From Metellina segmentata (Eukaryota; Arthropoda; Arachnida; Araneae; Tetragnathidae): 64,000 nucleotides of DNA. Below the pieces are notes generated by a model, which was not told where the DNA came from, ran no database searches, and saw nothing but the letters and a program-made list of their open reading frames with translations. Below are positions 24,699 through 36,280 of this stretch, piece by piece. The stretch lies in NCBI GenBank assembly GCA_947359465.1, contig OX375872.1:14791018-14855017 (forward strand). The letters are read 5' to 3'. The position numbers and the translations under genes are program-made. Each line of letters opens with the position of its first letter. Position 1 is the first letter of the stretch.

Positions 24699-25404
24699 AC
24701 AACAAGATAAATATGTATTAAATGACCATGTAAATTTCCTTATCAAGTGAAATCTATATGTTCACTAAATTTTGATCACATTTTAGTTCTCTTATAGCAA
24801 TGAAGTACCCATTTGAGTTAAGAAAATCACATACAATAAAAAACTGTCACCAAAAACAATTTTGAAATTTTTGTATGAATATTAAATAACATTGATTATA
24901 AAGAGTTTATTGGAAAACCATCTTCGAGTTCAATGTACATTAGGATCATTATCCCCAAGATCTAATATTGAAAGTTTATGTACAATCAAACTTGTAAAAA
25001 CAAATTATTGGAATAATTTTAAATTAATAATGTATTGTCACATTCTATCACTATGTTAAGATCATGAAAACAGGATGCTTCCTTTAGATTAAAATAATAT
25101 GAAGCCTGCAATTTTGATGTTCAACATGCTTAGAATTAAAATGTCTTTTTTTCAACAGATATTCTTGTATAAACAAAGTAAAAATCAACCAGTACCGAGA
25201 TGGCTAACTAGAGTGTAAATTGTCCTGTTATAGATATCCAAAATATATAGAAATTAGTTACAATGCATACAGTCAATTCTGGCAAAAGTTCACTGCCCTT
25301 CCTTATAGTACCCAACAGGTCTTCAAAATAGCAAAAAATATAACTTTCATCCAAAAATTCCATTGGTTAAATTATGGGTTATGGTAAAATTATGGGGTTA
25401 AATT

Positions 25405-27330
25405 ATAGGTGGAGTGGTAGAATCTGTTATGTTAGACAAGTAAATTTTTTAGCCACATCAAGATGACAGCCAATCTTAGCAATTCCAAGATGGCCAACAT
25501 TAGCAAAATCAAAACTGTGAACCTTTGTATACATTACGAAAATAGGAATAATTTTTAAAAAAGGGAAAAACCTTTTTAGTACAATGCAACAAACTTTACT
25601 TGCAAAACTTCTCATTTTTTCTGTGTAGTATTTACTCTGAACATGTGCATTATTATTTTGAGTTGTTTCCTCAGATAGGTCCAGGTTTAACTAATTTTTT
25701 AGAAAAACTGTCGTAATGATGTAAAAAATTGAATAAAACCAAAAAAAACACTGGTTAGCGAAACGTCTGGATTTTCAACAATTCCGCATTCGGGATTTTG
25801 TACTGTAAATGGAATCAAAAATGAGGAAATTTTTTTTTAGACAAGTCAGTACTTTTTTGGGATCCTGATAATCCACCAAATGTGAGAAAAATCAATGGAG
25901 GTTAATTCCATCTATAATTGAGATGGAATCTCATTTAAGAATTCTTCTAGGAATTTACTTAGCATTATGGGGTCAACTCAGTGGGGATATACTTGGTCAG
26001 AGATTCACGAGGGGTAAACCCTATTAAAGCAAAATAAAAGTGCAACTTACTTGAAAGAATCAACAAAGAAATACCAGAGTGACGTAATCCAGCGGACAGA
26101 AAATATCGGTGGAGTGGTAGCATCTGTTACATTAGTCGCCAAATCAAGATGGACACCATATTGCATAATCCACACTGTGAACCTTTGCATACATTACGTA
26201 CGTGGAAAAAAATTTTAAAAAAGGAAAAAACCTTTTTAATACAATGCAAAAATTTTTACTTGCAAATCTTCTAACCTTTTCTGAGTAGTATTTAATTTGA
26301 ACATGTCCGTTATTTTGCGTTGTTTCCTCAAATAGGTCCAGGTTAAACATTTTTTTTTAATCAGAAAGATGTAAAAAAGTGAAAGGGAAAAAAAAGCTGG
26401 TTAGCAAAACGTCTGGATTTGAGATTTTGTGCTCTATATGGAATTAAAAATGAGGAATTTTTTTCGTAGATATGTCAGTTTTTTTCTGGAATCCTGATAA
26501 TCCACCAAATATTTTTCAATGTGAGAAAAATCAATGGAGGTTTGTTCTATCTATAATTGAGATGGAATTTCAGTTTAGAATTCTTCTAGTAATTTACTTA
26601 GCATTATGTGGGCAACTCGATGGGGATATTTTTGATCAGAGATGAAGATATGGAATTGAAAATGAGGAATTTTTTTGTAACCACGGGACCAGGAAGAATA
26701 TTTTTTAATATAAGTCACAGCGTATAAAGCATGTAACGCAAAAATCCCGCCCGACAGCGAGACACAATCATCAGTAGCTTCCATGCTTATAACCACTTTT
26801 TGGTTCCTCCGCGTTGTACATTTTGAGAATTTCCTACACAAAGACCATCCGGTGTTTTTAATATAAATTAATGAAATACATCTTTACAGGTTTTAAATGT
26901 ACAAACTATCATCAAACATTTTTTTTAAAAAATAAGAATTAATACGATTAGTTATACAGTAAAAAGTCAGAAATTTGGAAATGTCCAAAACCCGGACATT
27001 TTGCTAACAGGCGTTTTTTTTCTCAATTTTTTACATTTTTCCGACAATTTTTAAAAATTAAGGAGTTGAACCAGGACTTAATTAATGAAACAACGCAAAA
27101 AATACGTACATATTTAGAGTAAATACCACACAGAAAAATTAGATTTGCAATAAAAATGTGTTCTATTGTATTATTAAAAAAAATTTCGTTTTTTAAAAAT
27201 TAATCCTATTTATATGTTTCATATTTTACTGTTACAAACACAAAATTCGCAAGGGGTAAACCCTATTAAAGCAAAATAAAAGTGCAATTTACTTGAAAGA
27301 ATCAACAAACAAATACGAGAGCAACGAACG
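25405..27330. repeat. Cluster of an unclassified interspersed repeat
   Basis: One unit (~25405-26105, beginning GGTGGAGTGGTAGAATCTG) recurs in direct orientation at ~26108-26680. Part recurs inverted at ~26955-27200, and its terminal part (GGGGTAAACCCTATTAAAGC) recurs directly at 27254. No coding potential; the family is not recognised. Confidence 0.7.
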
Positions 27331-27819
27331 GAGCAACCACAGACACAACTAATGTAAAAAATAATAAAGAAAAAATGGCAGAAATACGAACGGTTGCCTG
27401 AAAACTGGAAGGTAACCACATTTGGCTATAAATTGCCATAAGTTAATGTATCTGATACTACATCCCACCCAAATTATCTGGTTTGGACTAAAGATCCATC
27501 TTAGGATGTTGTATTCGGAATAGCTATCTGCAAAATTTTTTTGTCAAATTCCTTCATAATTCAATCTATTTCTTCTAGTGTTAAACCTCTAGCCAGTTTA
27601 ATAGTACTATTTCAATCTTTTATATTAAAATCTGAAAAATGCACACAAACAGTAAAATTTTATTAGCAGTGAAGGTATTTGGTGTTAGACCACTTGTACT
27701 AAGAATAGTATTGAATGAGAAAAGAGCTCACATAAATGCCTTTTGTACTCCTTGGCGTATTGTTTGGAATGATAGATATCAATGAAGTAAAAGTGAAAAT
27801 TAACGGTCGCCACGTGGTG

Positions 27820-27868
27820 ACTGAATGTTTCAATGTGGAGACTGAATGTTTCAATGTGGAGACTGAAA
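27820..27868. repeat. 21-bp tandem duplication
   Basis: TGAATGTTTCAATGTGGAGAC occurs twice head to tail and begins a third time. Confidence 0.8.
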
Positions 27869-28845
27869 AATTTTGCTACTCGCCACACTTTCTTAAAAAC
27901 ATTAGTTTATATGGTTGGAACCTCCGATTTCACTTTTTTTTTTGTTTCTGAGGACCTTAAAATAAATTTTTAAAAAAGAAAGAAAAAAGTCTGGACACAC
28001 ACCTATATATAATGTGTGTGTATTCTACAAAATATGTGAACGCTTGTAAGTGACCACTGAATGAAACAAATTCAATAGCCACTGGCCACTTACAAAATTT
28101 CTTAATTTTCACCTTTACACTGGAATGACTTTCTGCCTTTCCAAACTGTCACCTTTCACGATGGTCGACAGAGTAGGGCATCGAACAAAAGGAGGGATCC
28201 TCTTAAAGTCCCCGACAGCTCGTAAATAGTGATTGATGTCAGCAATCACTTAAAAGGGGGATAAAATTCACAGAACAGATCTGTACTGTGCCTCTCCGTG
28301 AAGAAAAGTTCTCACAGTGTGAATATTCTATCTGCTGCAGTGTAAAGGGAAAGCGAAAACACTTGGTGCAAAGTAGGGGCTAGATGTGTCCCAGACACTC
28401 TTTTTCAGGGAAGAGAAATATTTATTGATCAATTATCATCGTCATCCCAACATGAGAGACAACTCCTAATAACCTACTCCACTAAGCATTCTCTAGAATG
28501 CTCTCAAATGATATGAGCAACCCAAATATGAAGTGATCCAATCGCTCCTATTCGGAAGCTTTATCAAAAAATAGTACTAAGTTTAGGGGACCCAAACTCC
28601 TTGGGTCCAAATATTTCCTTTAGATGTGTATGGTTTCACAGTCCCAGAGGTACTTTAGTAATCTTTTCTTTTCTTGTGGGGTTTACTGTTGTTAGTAAAC
28701 ACAGGGGTTGCGCTTCCGGAATACCCAGGAAATATTTTTCTTTCACTCCACTATGTTCCACAACTTCTTTTTTCATTTTACAACATTTTTTATTTAACAT
28801 CTTGTGTTTGGCACAGTTGGGCAAAATGTGGCACTTGCACCAAAA

Positions 28846-29351
28846 CTAGGGCAACTTTTTTTGTAACAAATGCAACTTTCTTTTCACACGTTCTACACTG
28901 CATGTGAAGTTAAAAAAACCAAAATTCTTCCTACATGGGGTGTTATTGTATGGATGCAGAAAATGTTTCAGGGCCCAATATTTCTCCAGAACACAATGTG
29001 TTTTGTCCGAAATTTCCCCGAAAACGTCCCTGTATTTTTATTTTATTGAAAAAAAGGATTAAAAAACGACCATACAACCGATAACCAGGAAAATAAAATG
29101 ACTATATAAGCAGTGTGCTTTAACACATGTTCCCTATTAAGTTACACAGGACTTTAGAAAACTGAAAATATAGCCTGTACTAACTGTATATATATTTATT
29201 CCAATAAAAAAAAATAATTTACATTGATGGATTATATTAGTCGTTACCAAAAAAAGGCATCCTTCCTGTCTCTTTATTTCCATAAATGCAACTTTAGGGA
29301 ATGATAAAGGCAACTTTTCCCATTTTTACTGCAACAAAAAAGTTGCCCTAG
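28846..29351. mobile_element. Candidate MITE with CTAGGGCAAC ends
   Basis: CTAGGGCAACTTTTTTTGT at the left and ACAAAAAAGTTGCCCTAG at the right form good terminal inverted repeats, 506 bp apart; no target duplication was recognised. Confidence 0.55.
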
Positions 29352-29629
29352 TCATAACCCATAAACAAATAACCTAACAATTTTATAGCAGAGGCAACAT
29401 CCCCCCCCCTCTCATGAAAGGGATAAATTTACAAATAGACTAACATTAGTTATCACTTGTACAAAGAATAGTTCGGAAACAATTATATATTATAATTATA
29501 AACAATTATAATTTATAAGTCGCTTATAAAGCAAATGGTATAATACTCTTAGGCACTTTACAATTTCTCCTAGTTAGCACGCCTGCATCCCCAATCAATA
29601 CTGTTATCCCGTATCCTGAAAGTAAGGTC

Positions 29630-29815
29630 GGTAGGAAGTAATTTACATTGCACTTGACCAACACAAAGAGCTATTGGCAACAGTAAGGGATAAATCCCCA
29701 ATGTAAAGATCCAAGGATGCCTCGTAATTTTGAACCACAGTTAGCACAACACCTCTCTTCAAACTTCCACACCATGCCAATGCGAGGACATTTGAGGCCA
29801 CAGCAGATTTGCTTA
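29630..29815 (-). mobile_element. SINE family A, diverged fragment
   Basis: Reverse-strand body words (CCACACC...CCAATG, AATTTTGAACCACAGT, AAGAGCTATTGGCAACAGT) match family A at reduced identity. Confidence 0.6.
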
Positions 29816-30209
29816 AAAAAAGTCCACTCCTCTAAGGAAAATAGTGCTGGGATGAAAGTTTAGATACCAATTTGGGTTGTTTAAGATACAATTGAGAATT
29901 TGCACATTTGGCATAGTATGAACATAGAATAATAGTCAAAAAATGCATTTAGGTGAAAATGTCTAAAATTAAAAATTCCTGGTTTTGACATGGTGTTGAC
30001 AATATGATAGCTGAATAATATCTAAAAAAATCATACCATAGGAAGAAAAAAAAATTTTACTTTTAAAAACGCTCATCAAGTTTATCTTGACCTTGTTTGG
30101 CATTGTGACCCATTTAATGGCACCTTTTAATTTACCAAAAAACATTCTGGAACTTAAACAATCTTGTTTACATTTCATAAACTAGAAAGGAATTTTACAA
30201 AGCACTCAC

Positions 30210-31538
30210 CTTCAACACATCTTCAGCTTCTAAAATTTCTTTCAATCCCCCATCCTCCATCATCTGAGGACAGGAGAGAAGATCAAACAGAAATACATTT
30301 TCTTCTACAGTCGCAAACTGAAGCAATGTCATGGGGCCAGAAGGTCCTAGGTTCACTCCTTCTCCATCCACAGAAATAACTTTTTCTTTCAGCGACATGA
30401 TGTACCTCATAACCGCAGCACAATCCTTCGTTTTCGTGATAATCTTTACCTTTTTCATCATTCTCATCAATGTATTGTCCATTTGTTCTTTGTTCGGAGC
30501 TCCTGAGTTGTACACCATTCGCTCTTTGTAGTCCATTGCAGAGTTATCAGCCACAGCCTTCATAATCTGTGATTTCAACCGCTGTTGAAAAGACTGAGGC
30601 TTGTCCTGATATCGACCTGCACCACTGTTTGGAGAAGAATGGGAAGAGGATACTACTGCACTTGTAGCTGCAGGTGGTTGAGGGCTGAGAGTTGGCATCA
30701 TAGAATTTTGAGAAGGTGGATTGGAAGAGCTTAAAGACGGTACAACGCTAGGCTTTCTTTCGACGACAGACACAACATTGGATTGGACATGAAATATCTG
30801 AGAGCTCATCTTAAGAAATGCTAAGAGATCTTGAGGATTATTTACCATCTTAGACCACATATCTTTTGGAAACCATGCAGTAAGATGAGCAAACAACTGA
30901 CTCACAGGTAAAGGACCTCTATGCTTCAAAACACTCTCGAAAAAATTGATCAACTGATTAGTAAGTTGAGGATCTAATTGCTCCTCTTCTGGAACTTTAG
31001 TAATCATTAAGGTTGTATCATTACTCAAATTTTCTAGCACACTTTTTAAAACCACATAGTCATCTTTTACAACGAAGACATCGGAATATTTCACCAGAAA
31101 CTCTTTAAACTCTTTACCATGCTGTCCAGATATATGTCTGATTTCCGGGGTAGCTTGAGATCTGTGACCAAGGAGACTTTTAATGGGCACTTCAGCATTT
31201 CCGTATTGTTCTAACTTGGATCGGAAGTATTCGACAGCTTCATAAGCATAATCCCGCTTACTTTTACCATTACTATCATCACTTTCAGGTGAATAGCACG
31301 TTACCGTCACTTGATCATCGTTGATGGTAAACAAAGAAGGGTACTGTGCCAAAAATTTACGAAGCCCGGACTGACTTCCACCAGCTATTTGGCGCATTTC
31401 TTTAGTAAAACCTTTTGTTCCGAATTGACATGATAAATCGTGAAGGGTACGAGGCTGACCCTTGTCCATCAGCCGATCCAAAAAGAACATGAGGGTCATA
31501 TTCCTAATGTGATCGTAGTCCTTACTGTCCATTGTCAT
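30210..31538 (-). CDS. egl: Egalitarian (exon 1, start codon)
   Basis: First coding exon, 443 codons, ATG ACA ATG at 31538, donor AAG|GTGAGT at 30210. In Drosophila, Egalitarian links localized mRNAs to dynein through Bicaudal-D and dynein light chain, and acts in oocyte fate and mRNA transport. The first ~50 residues (RNMTLMFFLDRLMDKG, TLHDLSCQFG) match the conserved N-terminal Egl segment, the region that binds BicD in the fly. Two further homologous N-terminal segments and a Ser/Pro-rich linker (~270-310) follow. The 3'-5' exonuclease-like domain starts near residue 395 with VISVDGEG, carrying the ExoI Asp and Glu. The spliced protein is ~801 residues, against ~1000 in the fly. Exons at 18049, 13888, 12193 and 8892 complete it. 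Confidence 0.9.
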
Positions 31539-31639
31539 TTATTTTATTAAAACCTATTTTTAATTTTGGCACATTATAGTAATAACATACTGCGGATGCA
31601 GCTTGGAGGCCGCAAGTAAATGACATCACCATTAAAGCC

Positions 31640-31660
31640 CTGCCATCTTGGATTACAAGA
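31640..31660 (-). promoter_or_regulatory. YY1-like core promoter motif upstream of egl
   Basis: On the egl sense strand AAGATGGCAGGG occurs ~105 bases before the ATG. This resembles the YY1/downstream motif of TATA-less housekeeping promoters. No TATA box is evident here. Confidence 0.3.
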
Positions 31661-31811
31661 GGATAACAACACTGCATGTCATTCTATAGAAGATTACTTG
31701 CGGAAAAATAATGGCAATATATTGGTAACTATGTGTGATCTCTGATGGAGAATAAACTACCTTCTCCCAGAGGGCAGAAGAATCGGGTAAGTAGGTTTTT
31801 TTTTATTAATA

Positions 31812-31920
31812 TCACGCTAGTGCAACCCGGAGGGTTATCGTTGACGGTCCGGAATCAAACCTGAAGGGAATGATGCCAGGACACCTCTTAATTTTGAACC
31901 ACGGTTAGCTGACTAGAAAG
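31812..31920 (-). mobile_element. SINE family A fragment
   Basis: Carries the tail and mid-body words (CACGCTAGTGCAACCCGG, TTTTGAACCACGGT) in reverse orientation. Confidence 0.65.
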
Positions 31921-31974
31921 AAGAATCGGGATACTTTTGCTTTGTATAATTCTCAGCATTATTACAAAATAGCC

Positions 31975-32080
31975 CGTTGTGATACTCCAGTGTGACGTTA
32001 ATTAACTAACATTACCGTGTAATTAAAATTAAAAAGGAATGTTCTGCTGCTTTGCTCCAGTGTGACGTTAACTAAAATAC
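31975..32080 (+). mobile_element. Two SINE family A tail fragments
   Basis: AGCCCGTTGTGATACTCCAG plus a second CTCCAGTGTGACGTTAACTA ~60 bases on; only the 3' tails survive. Confidence 0.55.
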
Positions 32081-32197
32081 CTTTCTACATACCAACCTAA
32101 AATTAAAAAGTGTTCTAAGTCTTTTAATGTAATAAAATGATAAACGAACTTTAAATATGGTAAATACTCCTTTTGAGATAAAATTTGGTAATTTTCA

Positions 32198-32290
32198 GTT
32201 AACGTCGTACTAGAGCAACACAACGGGCTATTGACGACGGTCCGGGATCAGTCCCTTAGGGAAAGAGCCGAGGACAACACCTCGTAATTA
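32198..32290 (-). mobile_element. SINE family A fragment
   Basis: Starts GTTAACGTCGTACTAGAGCA and runs to ACACCTCGTAATTA, matching the 3' ~90 bases of family A reversed. Confidence 0.75.
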
Positions 32291-32878
32291 CTCCTTTTGA
32301 GATATCACACACTTTACTAACCTGAATGGTAAAAGTTATCGTTACATCAGAATACAAATGAGCAAAATTTCCTGAGAGTAATGCAGTTTTAACTTACTGC
32401 TTTAAAGTCTTTACATAACAATTTTTTTGTCATGTCTCCAGTATCTGTATTCTAGAGTTTCTCCATATGGTAGCTTTTGGCTTTTCAGATGTGTGAATCA
32501 CTGACTCAGTCAGCAACAATTCTCAGGTTCGATTCCTCCCTGTCTATATTTCTCTCATCTGTATCTTTAAAATTTTCCTCGTGTATGCGTGTCTGTATTG
32601 TGTTTGGCACAACAGGACCTACTTTGGCGATTACGACATAAAACCCAATTAACCAACCAACCGGCCTGAAAGAGTAGAATTTTGCTTTGGAATTTCGTTG
32701 GAAGGTTAGAGAAGATCTTGGATGTGCTAAATGAATAAAAAATTTCATTGTGATGCAAGACAGAGATGCCGGGATTCAATGGGTTTGCCTATTCCCTTCC
32801 TGCAAAAGTCGGGAATGCCCATAGAGGAGTAAACCAAAAGCAAAACATAAAAGTACCGTGATCTCCTCTCCCACGCGC

Positions 32879-33212
32879 GTCGACCAACCGGTCTTCTGGT
32901 GGTTAAAGGTTGGCCTCTAGATCGGAAAGTTCCTGATTCGAATCCGGGTCCGGGCAAGGATGTCTGTAAGCCTATGGTGTAGAGGCGGCTGGTGCACATT
33001 AAATCTGTAGTGGTCGAAAGTTCTCACATTGGGTTGGTGTGGAAGTTTAGAAAGTGGGGTGCCAGCTCAGGTGTAGCTCTGTCATCTGACCGTGGTTCAA
33101 AATTACGTGGTGTTGTCCTCGGATCTTTCGCTTTGGGGATTGATCCCGGACTGTCGTCAATAGCCCGTTGTGTTGCTCTAGTACGACGTTAACTAAAATT
33201 ACCATTACCATA
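32879..33212 (+). mobile_element. SINE family A, full-length copy 1
   Basis: tRNA-like head (CGACCAACCGG, GTGGTTAAAGG A-box region, GATTCGAATCC B box), body with GTGTAGAGGCGGCTGGTGCA, tail GTACGACGTTAACTA followed by ATTACC repeats. Very similar to copy 2 downstream. Confidence 0.9.
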
Positions 33213-33221
33213 CCCTTAGGG

Positions 33222-33554
33222 CCGACCAACCGGTATAGTGGTTAAGGTGATAGCCTCTAGATCGGAAGGTTCCTGGTTCGAATCCGGGTACGGGCATGGA
33301 TGTTTGTAAGCGTATGGTGTAGAGGCGGCTGGTGCACCTTAAATCTGTCGTGGCCGAAAGTCCTCACGTTGGGTTGGTGTGGAAGTTTGGAGAGTGGGGT
33401 GCCAGCTCAGGTGTTGCTTCGTCATCTGACCTTGGTTCGAAATTACGAAGTCTTGTCCTTGGATCTTTCCCTTAAGGGACTGATCCTGGACCGTCGTCAA
33501 TAGCCCGTTGTGTTGCATTAGTACGACGTTAACAAAAAATTACCAATTACCATA
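33222..33554 (+). mobile_element. SINE family A, full-length copy 2
   Basis: Same layout as copy 1 with intact pol III boxes (TAGTGGTTAAGG, GGTTCGAATCC) and the ATTACC-type 3' tail; ~10 bp separate it from copy 1. Confidence 0.9.
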
Positions 33555-33647
33555 CCTTTAGGGGATTGAATCCGGACCGTCGTTAATAGCCCGTTATGTT
33601 GATCAACTACGATATTAATTAAAAATTTCCAATTACCATTAGTGCGT
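33555..33647 (+). mobile_element. SINE family A tail fragment
   Basis: Begins GGGGATTGAATCCGGACCG and ends with TTCCAATTACCATTA, a truncated third tandem copy. Confidence 0.7.
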
Positions 33648-33708
33648 GTAATATAGAAATGATACTACTATGCAAAAAATAAAAAAATTATCAATTACTA
33701 TCTGTAGG

Positions 33709-34113
33709 TAATTTTAATTAACATCGTAGTATAGCAACACAGCGGGCTATTGACGACGGTCCGGGATCAATCCCCTAAGGGGAAAATCCGAGGAGAACAC
33801 CACATAATTTGAGAGGCAATATAATGAGGCAACACCTGAGCTGGCAAATTTCTCTCCAAATTTCCACCGTGGTTCAAAATTACGAGGTGTTTTCCTCGAT
33901 TCTTTCCCCAAAGGATTGATCCCGGACAGTCGTCAATAGCCTGCTGTGTTGCTTTAGTATGACGTTAACTAAACTTACCATTACCATTACCAAACTTCCA
34001 ATCAAACGTGGGAACTTTCGGCCACGACACTTTTAAGGTGCACCAGCCACATCTACACCATACGCTTACAAATATCCATGTACTGACCCGGATTCGAACC
34101 AGGATATGTGTTC
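33709..34113. mobile_element. Nested SINE family A pieces in alternating orientation
   Basis: Three pieces in a row: reversed 33709-33865, forward 33866-33990, reversed 33991-34113. The last ends in a reversed B box (GGATTCGAACC). The order suggests insertion of one copy into another. Confidence 0.7.
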
Positions 34114-34147
34114 TAGTTCTAGATATGTAAGCTAGGTATGTATTTTA

Positions 34148-34235
34148 AGTAATATTAAACTAGAAAAACACAACGGGCTATTGGTGACAGGCCGGGATCA
34201 AACTCGAAGGATTGGATGACAGCACCACGTTACTA
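34148..34235 (-). mobile_element. SINE family A fragment
   Basis: Reversed tail region (CACAACGGGCTATTGG, GGCCGGGATCAAAC), diverged. Confidence 0.55.
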
Positions 34236-34239
34236 ATAA

Positions 34240-36195
34240 ATTAATAAAAGATGAAATTTAAAATTCGAGTATAAATTCGTCACCCGTGAGAAGGCCGTGA
34301 ATTCAGTAACTCTGAGTAGTTGATGTGTTGTTGAGAGTTTTGGTGTGAAGCCGTACTGTTACGGGATCATGATGTTTTGATTAATATGGTATTTGTATCG
34401 TTCACAAGTATGCAATAGCTTCAGTGATTTTACTGAGTGGGAGAAGTGAAATGGGTCTGTAACTGGTTGGATCGGATGGATTTTTGTGTGGTTTAAGAAT
34501 GGGGATAATGTTATCGGTTTTCCAAGGTGTTGGGAAGTGTTTTAATTTCAGGATAGTATTAATGATGTAGGTGAGGATTAGAAAACCTTTAATATGGAGG
34601 TTTATAATCATTTTATTCGTAATTCCTTTGTCCAGGTGCTTTGTGTATATTGAGCTTTTTAATGTGTAGTGATTTCAGAGGGAAGAATTTGTTTAAACGT
34701 ATAGGTGTTATGGTTTGGAAAAGTAATCATTATTGTATGGTCAACGATTGTGTTTGTCAGGATCGTTAATGTTGCTGTCGCGAAATCGTGCTTCGAAACT
34801 GTCTGCTAGTGCATTAGCTTTGTCTTGATCTGCGAGTGCTGTGGGTTTTTTCGTTTGGTAGAGTGGGATGGATGATTTTTTTTTCTCTTGAGCAGGGAAT
34901 TTGAACTTATTCCAGATGGATTTGTCTCCAGTGTTAAGTGAAGTAATGTGATTTTCCCATGAGAGGTGGGTGTGATGTTTAATTTCCTTAGAGTTTTTTG
35001 TGTTCTATCGAGAAATTGTTTAGTGAGTAGATCTTTGTTGCGTTGTCAATGCTCCTTAATTTTGCTTCTGTTTCAAGTTTTGAGGGGAAAAGACTGTCAG
35101 TTTGTGTAGGGTATCGTAGTTGATTATTTGTTTCTATTTGTTTCAGTTTGTTTGGATTTGTATCTATTTATATTGATAGGTGTGTATGTGGTGTTGAAAA
35201 TGCTGGAGACACTAGACTCTGCGTGAGATTTAGGTGCTGATCGGTGGAGATTGTGATTGGCTGTGAAATTTCCTTATCGTAACGACTGAGGAAGCACCTA
35301 GGCTATAATTTCTCGCCAACGGCTACCTTGCCTATCACGATCTGCACCTAAATGTTGCGGTGCGGTTAGTCTCGTGATGGAGACTGGGTTGTGATCAGAT
35401 GAAAGTTCGGGGACAGATTTACTTGTGATTGTAGTGGAAACCCTTAACTAGTGCAAAATCCAAGACGTTGCTGGAAGTACCTTGGACACGGGTGGGATCA
35501 GAGGGGTGCAATAATATTAATGCCGGCTCTATTTTTTTTAAATAATAATAATTTGATTTTCCCGTACGGAGTTATTAGCGCGATTCCAATGCCTATGTGT
35601 AGCGTTAAAACCGTAACATAATGATGTTGTTGCTCGTGGAGATGAGGTTATTGATATCGCTAATGGAGTTTGTGTTATGGTTATGGTGGTGGTAATTTGT
35701 AATTAACGTCGTACTAGAGCAACACAACGGGCTATTGACGACGGTGCGGGATCAATCCCTTAAGGGAAAGATTCGAGGACAACACCTCGTAATTTTGAAC
35801 CACGGTCAGATGACAAAGCAACACCTGAGCTGGCACACCATTCTCAAAACTTCCACACCAACCCAACGGGTTTCTGTTGTGACAAGGGCAGTAAATAGAC
35901 ACTACAGTTAACGAAGCATCAGTTGTGAAATTTATCGCAACTTCCGTTAGTTCGATGTCGTTAGTGATATTAGTTGCCGAACACTGTGGTACCAGTACCC
36001 CCTTGTGGTGGAGTGATTTTGTCATTTCTGTAAGAGTTGTAGTTGGCAATGTTGATAGTTTTGTTGGGTCAGAGGTGCGTCTCTTAGAGACAGAGCACGT
36101 ATAGGTTATGGGTGTTTACGAAGTCACGTAGCTCGTGTATTTTTTTGTTGACGCCGTTTGCGTTCCAGAAATATATGCTAAAATATTGGGGCGTG
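34240..36195 (-). pseudogene. Decayed LINE (endonuclease and reverse transcriptase fragments)
   Basis: On the - strand the 36180-35880 part encodes an apurinic-type endonuclease start (FWNANGVNKKIHELRDF, then ETHL and a GGTG block) broken by stops. After a SINE insertion, ~35530-35380 gives a TRVQGTSSNVLDF-type endonuclease end. At 34540-34430 an RT block reads NIIPILKPHKNPSDP and SYRPISLLP. This order is that of ORF2 in jockey/CR1-like non-LTR retrotransposons. Frames are disrupted throughout and the 3' part of RT is absent. Confidence 0.8.
35697..35872 (-). mobile_element. SINE family A inserted in the LINE
   Basis: Starts AATTAACGTCGTACTAGAGC and ends near ACACCAACCCAACG; it separates the LINE endonuclease fragments, so it is younger than the LINE. 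Confidence 0.85.
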
Positions 36196-36280
36196 CCAGA
36201 CAAAATGGATAGGGGGGTTTAAAGTACTGCCGCGAAGTAATCGACGACGACACACAGTTTGTCTCTCATCGTCTTTGTGG

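Larger units (their letters stand above)
18130..30209 (-). other. egl intron 1 (12 kb, repeat-rich)
   Basis: Large first intron. It contains SINEs, a copia relic, an unclassified repeat cluster, a short retroposed fragment and a MITE, listed separately. Stretches 19490-20670, 20765-22830, 24710-25400 and 27330-28840 show no gene I can support. Confidence 0.6.

Noticed and set aside
30331..30531. Frame antisense to egl exon 1
   Set aside because: Opposes a strongly supported conserved exon.
32745..33503. Open frames of 60-84 codons across the SINE copies
   Set aside because: They follow SINE sequence on both strands and lack any protein-family signal.
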